Source of the DNA: Nepenthes gracilis
Taxonomy: Eukaryota; Streptophyta; Magnoliopsida; Caryophyllales; Nepenthaceae
Length of the DNA stretch: 64,000 bases
NCBI GenBank assembly: GCA_033239525.1
Contig: BSYO01000028.1
Span: forward strand, 14,377,597-14,441,596
Direction: 5' to 3'
Part shown: in pieces, positions 58,742 to 64,000 of the stretch
Layout of the letters: every line of letters starts with the position of its first letter
How positions within the stretch are numbered: position 1 is the first letter of the stretch
Made by a program: the position numbers and the translations under genes
Notes under the pieces: model-generated
Told to the model about the DNA's origin: nothing
Seen by the model: the letters and a program-made list of their open reading frames with translations, nothing else
Database searches by the model: none

Positions 58742-61006
58742 AAAAGAGGGGGAGATTGGGGATCGGGGAGAGAGGGAGAAGAGGAGAGAGAGGGGGGAAA
58801 AGGGGCTAGGGTTCACAGGCGAAGGAGAAGGAGGAGGAAGAGGAGAAGGGAGAGGAGGGCAGCGGCGGCGACGACGTTGCAGGAGATCGGCGGCGTGCAG
58901 TGGTTGTTGGGATGCTGCGATTGTAGTGGGTGAGGCCACGTCGGTCGCAAATTGAGGCAGCAGCGGCGCTGGGTGAGGAAATCGATGCAGGAAGAGTCGA
59001 CGGCGGCCGTTCGGGGTGGTAGTGGCAATATCGGTGGTCGCAGTGGTGCGTGGAGGTTGCGTCATGAGGCAGCAGCGCGAGCGATGCGAGGGGAGAGAGA
59101 TCGATGGCGGGTTGTGCGAGGAGAGAAGCTGCGCAAAAGAGAGGGCGGCGGCCGGACAGGGGGCGGCGGCAGCGATGGCGGTCACCGGGAAGGCCGGCGA
59201 CGGCCGTTCGAGGTGGCAGGCTGCGGCGTCCGTGCGGCTGAGGCTGTGCGTAGAGAGGAGAGAAAGTAGCGAGGGGCGCGTGTGGAGCAGGAGAGAGAAA
59301 GGCTCGATTGGAGTGCTTCGGGACATCCTTTCTTCAGATCTGCAGAGTATAATGTTAAGGCAAGTATCCTCTAGCCCTATTCTTGGTCTGATTTAACTTC
59401 TGATATATTTTGACTACTGTGGGAGATTTTACTAACATGCATGTATTTTTACATATCCCTAATTTATCAATTGTGTACATGCATGTATATTTTATCGGTT
59501 GTGCGGTGGTTTTGTACTGATATTTATGATTTGGAGGGATTTTGGACACTCGGACGATATATATGTATGTTTGTGTATCCATATATTGTGGAACCATGAA
59601 CTAGGCCGTGCGTTGGTCACACGTACGCTGCTGGGGGTGGGATCACTACAGGACCATGACGGTCCGAGACCCTAGGGGTCGATTGGTGATCCGAGACATT
59701 GGCTATTTGTGGCGCCGCTCCCGACGGGGAGACTTAGTCCCGATGGGGACGTATATGATAGGCTACTTCCGTCGGAAGGAAGATTGAGACTTTTAGTAGC
59801 TGACCTACCCCACTGTGTATTTAATTGAGAACCATCGTAAGGAATTGACAGAAAACTAATATATTTGGATGTCCTAATATATAACTAAAATTTGAGATTG
59901 CACCCAAAGTCGCGGGTGGTAAAACATAGTGAGCAAGTTCCTAATTTATGGGAGACAGAGTACATGGATGGCCTTGAGCTACTGGCCTAAACCGTAGTTG
60001 AGCCTTGAGCTACTTGCTTAAATCGTAGCCGATATAGCCGTGGTTACCGGACGAGGGTAACCCTTCCTCAAGTTGTATCATTGATATTTGGTTTTCCGAT
60101 TTCGTGCATGCTTTGTATTTCTGCATGTGTTGCGTGGAAAACGATTTGAGATACGTGGTTTGGCCCAGGATGGGCGATAGGAATGTCTCGTACGTACCAG
60201 TGTGATAAACCCGGAACGTGTTTTGATTTATTTTTTAGTTCCGGCGGTCTTCTCTTGATTTTTGCATTATAAGTTTTAGATCCGGACAATGGTATGTGTC
60301 CCACGCGGATGTGGTGACGGTCGCGATTCTGTAATGTGACCTCGGATCATATGATATGATATCGTCTACGAGATTTTATCGGATCGTGATTTATATGATT
60401 TTGTCCCGGAGGGGCAAGTTAATACGGACAACGATTTAGTACGAGATATCTCCTCAGTTTTTAGGAATTTTAAGGATATTGTGTTTTGTTTTACGTGATT
60501 GCTATGCGATTTCTCTGCTTCTGATTTATGTGTACCATTTTATATGATTGTTGATACTTGCTGAGCTCTAGGCTCATATTTTCATATTTTATTCCTTCAA
60601 ACTAGTGGCTTGGATACGCTTGTAGAGCTTGGATATTGTCTGATGTTGCAGATCTCTATCAGTGAGTGGAGATGTTCATATTGGTTATATTTCTTATCTT
60701 GAGGATTTATTATGGTTTTGTCTATGGCCGGATGAGGGCCTCGATCCATGTATAGAATATGTTTGGAGTTATCGTGTTATGTTAATGAGTTGTTATAATG
60801 TTGAATACCTTCGTTGCGATATTTGGATAGCGGGTCGTATGTTGTGTTTGTCCGGATTTATATCCGATGAGATCTTATGTGGGTTTATCATGTTGGGTCC
60901 TGTATGTGTTCGAATTGTCACGCCTAGGTTGGGTTATTATGGTTAATAAAATATATATTATTTATTTTATTTTGACATGCGAATATTGTATTCCTGGATT
61001 GTGACA
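58491..61006 (+). mobile_element. 2.5-kb solo LTR inserted in gypsy B protease
   Basis: It starts TATAATATTTTAG (TG mutated to TA) and ends GATTGTGACA, with a perfect 5-bp flanking duplication. Its middle is clearly related to the gypsy A LTR: 'cagatctgc', 'ttttgactactgt', 'acatgcatgt' and 'tatgggagacag' occur in the same order and orientation. No internal region is present. It is more GC-rich than its surroundings, with an (AAT)n run and a GA/GC-rich tract. Confidence 0.86.
58678..58745. repeat. (TAA)n microsatellite with A-run in the solo LTR
   Basis: About 17 uninterrupted TAA units (58,679-58,730) followed by about 15 A residues, directly before a purine-rich tract (58,746-58,860). Confidence 0.9.
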
Positions 61007-61011
61007 TAATC

Positions 61012-62460
61012 CATCCCTAAAATCACATCAAAATCTGGTATATCCAACAATATCAAGTCGTCCAATAACTCATAACCACCAACCCAAACTGGACAGCAAG
61101 GATACACAACCTCAACCAACAAGGACTTACCCACCAGGATAAACATCATTAATGTACAATCCATATATTATGAGGGCACACACAATTTGCATATAAATTT
61201 AGGGGACACAAAAGAATGTGTATTCCTGGGATCAACCTAAACATGTGTAAAAGAATCAAAGATCTATAGATTGCCTTCCACAATTGAAGGATTGGCTCTA
61301 GCATCTCGAGTTGTAGCTGCAAATGTCCTGCCTCGAGTTTCTTAACTCTTATTTGGCTACTTCTGATTCAGGCAATCTTTAACCAACTGGCCTATCTGGC
61401 AGCAATGGAAGTAGGCTCCAATCTGATAGAAGCAAGTTCATCCCGTGTAATTCTTCCCACAATACTTGTAGGTAGACTTCGTGAACTGAAACTTTGGAGG
61501 AGAAGACTTTGTTTCAACTGTCTTTTCTTTATTTTAACTTGACTTTCCTTTGTCTTAACTTCTAGGTATCAAATGAGGTATCGAACGAGAGACTCCATCC
61601 TTTGGGCTTTGGTCTCGATACTCTGACTTCTTCCAAAAATACTTCTCCAAAAATTACTCCCACTCAATCAACAAGGTGCAGTCCAGCACCTTACTATAAG
61701 TCTGTAGTTGAAGCGGTAGTAACTGCTTTGGAATTGAATTTTGTAGCACTTGGAGAAACTTCTGAGCTCTCACGGACTCTTCAGCAATCAAATGGAAAGC
61801 AAATTGAGATAGCTTTGTAAACTGAGTGTTGTACTCTGGTATAGTCCTGTTTCCTTGCTGTAACTTGCAAAACTCGACTCCCTTAATCTCCTAGATGCTT
61901 AATGAAAAGAACTTCTTCAAAAATGCTTTTTAGAAAACCTCCCAATCTATCTCCTCATTATCTTGACCCAAGATGTGGTGTTAAGAGTCCCATCATCTAA
62001 TAGCTTTGCCATCCAATCTGTACGCAGCAAACCTCATATTGTCCTCCTCGGGGCAATCGATAACCTTGAATCCTCTTTCCACCATCTTCAACCAATTCTC
62101 AGCTTTAATGGGGTTGAGCTCACCTAAAAACTCTGGAATATGCTCAGCCTTGAAACTATCAAAGGGGGTCCTGTCCTAGCCCTACTCGGCCATCCGCCTC
62201 AAAATAGTCATATCTTGATCCTACCCCTGGATCATTCTATCCATCACATCGCTTATGCGATCCATCATAGCAACATAGTCACCTTCATGACTCGAGACTG
62301 ATCTCCTGCCCCTAATATCCTCTCGATTGATCTTTTGCTTCAAGTATCTTCTCAACTTAAGATTGACCTTCTGCTCCTAATCTCATCTTCCTAATTTAAG
62401 AATGATTTCTGACTCCTAAAATCTCTATGGTTTGTCATGATATTCACCTATCATACAATA
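61012..62460 (-). pseudogene. gypsy B protease and gag pseudogene
   Basis: On the minus strand the protease C-terminal part is at 61,164-61,012 (GYELLDDLILLDIPDFDVIL). The active-site region near 61,240 is degraded (VDPRNTHSF, where the family has DSGATH). A cysteine-motif pair lies near 61,470-61,395 (CCQIGQLVKDC with the His replaced by Gln), and the gag core at about 62,160-61,880 matches gypsy A at 24,890-25,170. The leader continues to about 62,516. Stops and indels are frequent. Confidence 0.78.
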
Positions 62461-62516
62461 AATTCAATCAATAACCTTTTCAAAATCAACCCAAAATTGT
62501 GATGGATTGTATTTTC

Positions 62517-64000
62517 TGTCAAAAATGCTGACAGAATTTCATTTGAAATACGACCATCAAGCTTATATTAAAATTTGTACAATCTCCTGTATAAAATAAA
62601 ATACATTCAAATAATCACTCATCTCGACAACATACAACAACTCCTCACAGGATCCAATTGGGACATATTATTCGTGGCTCCAACGTTTTGTATCTAAACA
62701 CAACCTTGGCCAAAGAAAGATGCCACTAGATACTTATTATAAACCACCATAACCTGCGGAAGTATAATAAATCTAAGCATAGTGGAAACTAAATTATCTA
62801 ATCATCAATTATATATACAATATACATTAAGATTCCCAAAATAAATATAAATATATACAATTTTCCCACAACATATATAAAACTACAAATGCAAAATCTT
62901 TGATATGATATTTCAGATCCATAGACTAGTCCACTTCGAATCTCCACGCTATCCCACCGGGTATAATAGACTTGTACTAATTTGGAGATAAGGAGAAGTA
63001 AGGGTGAGCTAAAAACTCAACAAATATAACATAATTAAGACGATAAACAATATAAGCAAAATGAATCAAAAGAGGAATATACGAGCGTAATGAGGATATA
63101 TAAACATAAGACATGATTGAATATGCTTTTAGAACATAATTAACTTTTCACATTTTATCCATCTACTCTTTGGGATGTAAATTATGTATAATGACTTATA
63201 TTTACGGATCAGGGCCAACAAACCTTACTAACTAAGGGTGCGGGAGAATGAGGAGAGGGTTATGTCATCCACATGACCAAAGGGCACAAGCTCCTATTAT
63301 CGATCTAGAGGCAGGCCATCTACATATCATGCCTGTAAATGGGCCATATACATATGCCCCCATGTCCGTTGGGGTCTAGAGGTGGTCCTCATCTTTTCAC
63401 AGTAATATCCTAATACTTGCCAAGAGTATCACCCATTACAATATATGGCCCGGACGATCCTTAAGTTTCCATTGTCATGCCAATAACATGCATAAGGATA
63501 TTACCCTCCGTAACATAAATTTGTGATCCTAATTTCATAATTTCTTATTCTTTAAGGGAAGGTCTATCATACTTCTTTCACAATATCTACATTTGGGAGA
63601 ACAAATTAATCATATAATTAATTGTAAAATTTTTCTCCAAATACTCGCATGATTTTTATCTTTCTTTCGGATTTAGTTTTCTTATAACTTAATTTGTATA
63701 TACGAATATCATAAATATAGGCAAGAATAGAAATTCTTGCCATCGAGAGACAGTTATAATTTTAGAGGCTTTTGGACAATATTTCCTTTATAATTGGCTA
63801 ATGAACATATTTTTCGGAATAAACATATACAAATATATGCAACTTAATTAATAATTGAATTATATGAAATCATGCAAAATTACTTAAAAGCCTTGGGTGA
63901 ATAGTAATTTCGCTCGTGAACAGTACCCAGTTGTGCATATTGGATGATTCTCAAAAATTCAAGCATCCAATAGGTAAATTATCAAATTCAAGATATGAGT
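62517..64000 (-). mobile_element. LTR-like sequence at the right edge, truncated by the window
   Basis: The + strand starts TGTCAAAAATG next to the gypsy B leader, where its 5' LTR should be. Blocks such as 'gcggaagtataat', 'gtaagggtgagct' and 'aaaccttactaacta' parallel those at 9,420-9,870. It shows no obvious similarity to the LTR at 53,229-56,371. It may be the true 5' LTR after heavy divergence, or a different LTR. Confidence 0.45.

Larger units (their letters stand above)
53229..64000 (-). mobile_element. Antisense Ty3/gypsy element related to gypsy A (gypsy B), interrupted by a solo LTR
   Basis: A minus-strand 3' LTR (53,229-56,371) is followed by pol (56,413-58,485), then protease and gag (61,012 to about 62,460), closely paralleling gypsy A in sequence and order. 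The integrase core has been deleted from pol, and the protease is split by a 2.5-kb solo LTR. The gag start and leader end near 62,516, where another LTR-like sequence begins and runs off the window. The right end of the element is therefore not certain. Confidence 0.82.

Noticed and set aside
58664..59396. Long overlapping frames on both strands (220 codons minus, 126 codons plus), rich in Pro/Arg/Ala
   Set aside because: They lie in the GC-rich, purine-rich part of a solo LTR next to a (TAA)n run. They have low complexity and no domain, and frames are open on both strands because of base composition.

Overview
The window is nuclear DNA of a flowering plant, most probably a woody or otherwise lignifying dicot. 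It is AT-rich and mostly nested, decayed LTR retrotransposons. Only two intact host genes are visible: a small chloroplast-type J-domain protein (+ strand, 41,422-41,898) and a complete 13-exon secondary-wall cellulose synthase of the CESA8 type (- strand, 44,241-51,316). The two genes are convergent, and retroelements lie on both sides. The species cannot be named from the sequence.

Layout. 1-3,701: 3' part of a Tork-like Ty1/copia element (+), ending in its 3' LTR. This element sits in a second copia (+), of which only a linker/RT fragment survives at 3,702-4,026 and 14,716-15,120. That second element is also split by a third, antisense copia element (4,027-14,715, about 200-bp LTRs, tRNA-iMet primer site). 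The antisense element itself carries a large AT-rich insertion that looks like a reverse-oriented Ty3/gypsy solo LTR (about 9,201-13,035). 15,121-18,186 is unclassified AT-rich DNA.

18,187-40,707: a tandem LTR-internal-LTR-internal-LTR array of a non-autonomous Tat-like Ty3/gypsy family on the - strand, bounded by a perfect 5-bp duplication (taaaa). Each internal unit keeps a gag fragment, an integrase remnant lacking its catalytic core, 102-bp tandem repeats and a coiled-coil-like coding relic on the opposite strand. A full-length Ty3/gypsy element (22,305-34,153, +, here gypsy A) lies in the first unit, and a 2.8-kb solo LTR (28,619-31,413, TSD gatac) lies in that element's integrase. This gives three dated layers.

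40,708-53,228: gene island. The J-domain gene has three perfect heat-shock-element cores upstream. The CESA8 model has consistent splice sites and phases, an open frame of 980 codons, and TATA and MYB46-type motifs upstream.

53,229-64,000: a second Ty3/gypsy element related to gypsy A, on the - strand (gypsy B). Its 3.1-kb 3' LTR is swollen by a 1-kb duplication. Its pol has lost the integrase core through a short-microhomology deletion. Its protease is split by a 2.5-kb solo LTR (58,491-61,006, TSD taatc). The LTR-like sequence at the right edge (62,517-64,000) does not look like the left LTR.

I found no RNA gene, CRISPR array or bacterial-type system. What is most unusual is retrotransposon architecture: the three-LTR array with its own empty-site control, independent losses of integrase in two families, and LTRs loaded with tandem repeats and stress-type promoter motifs.
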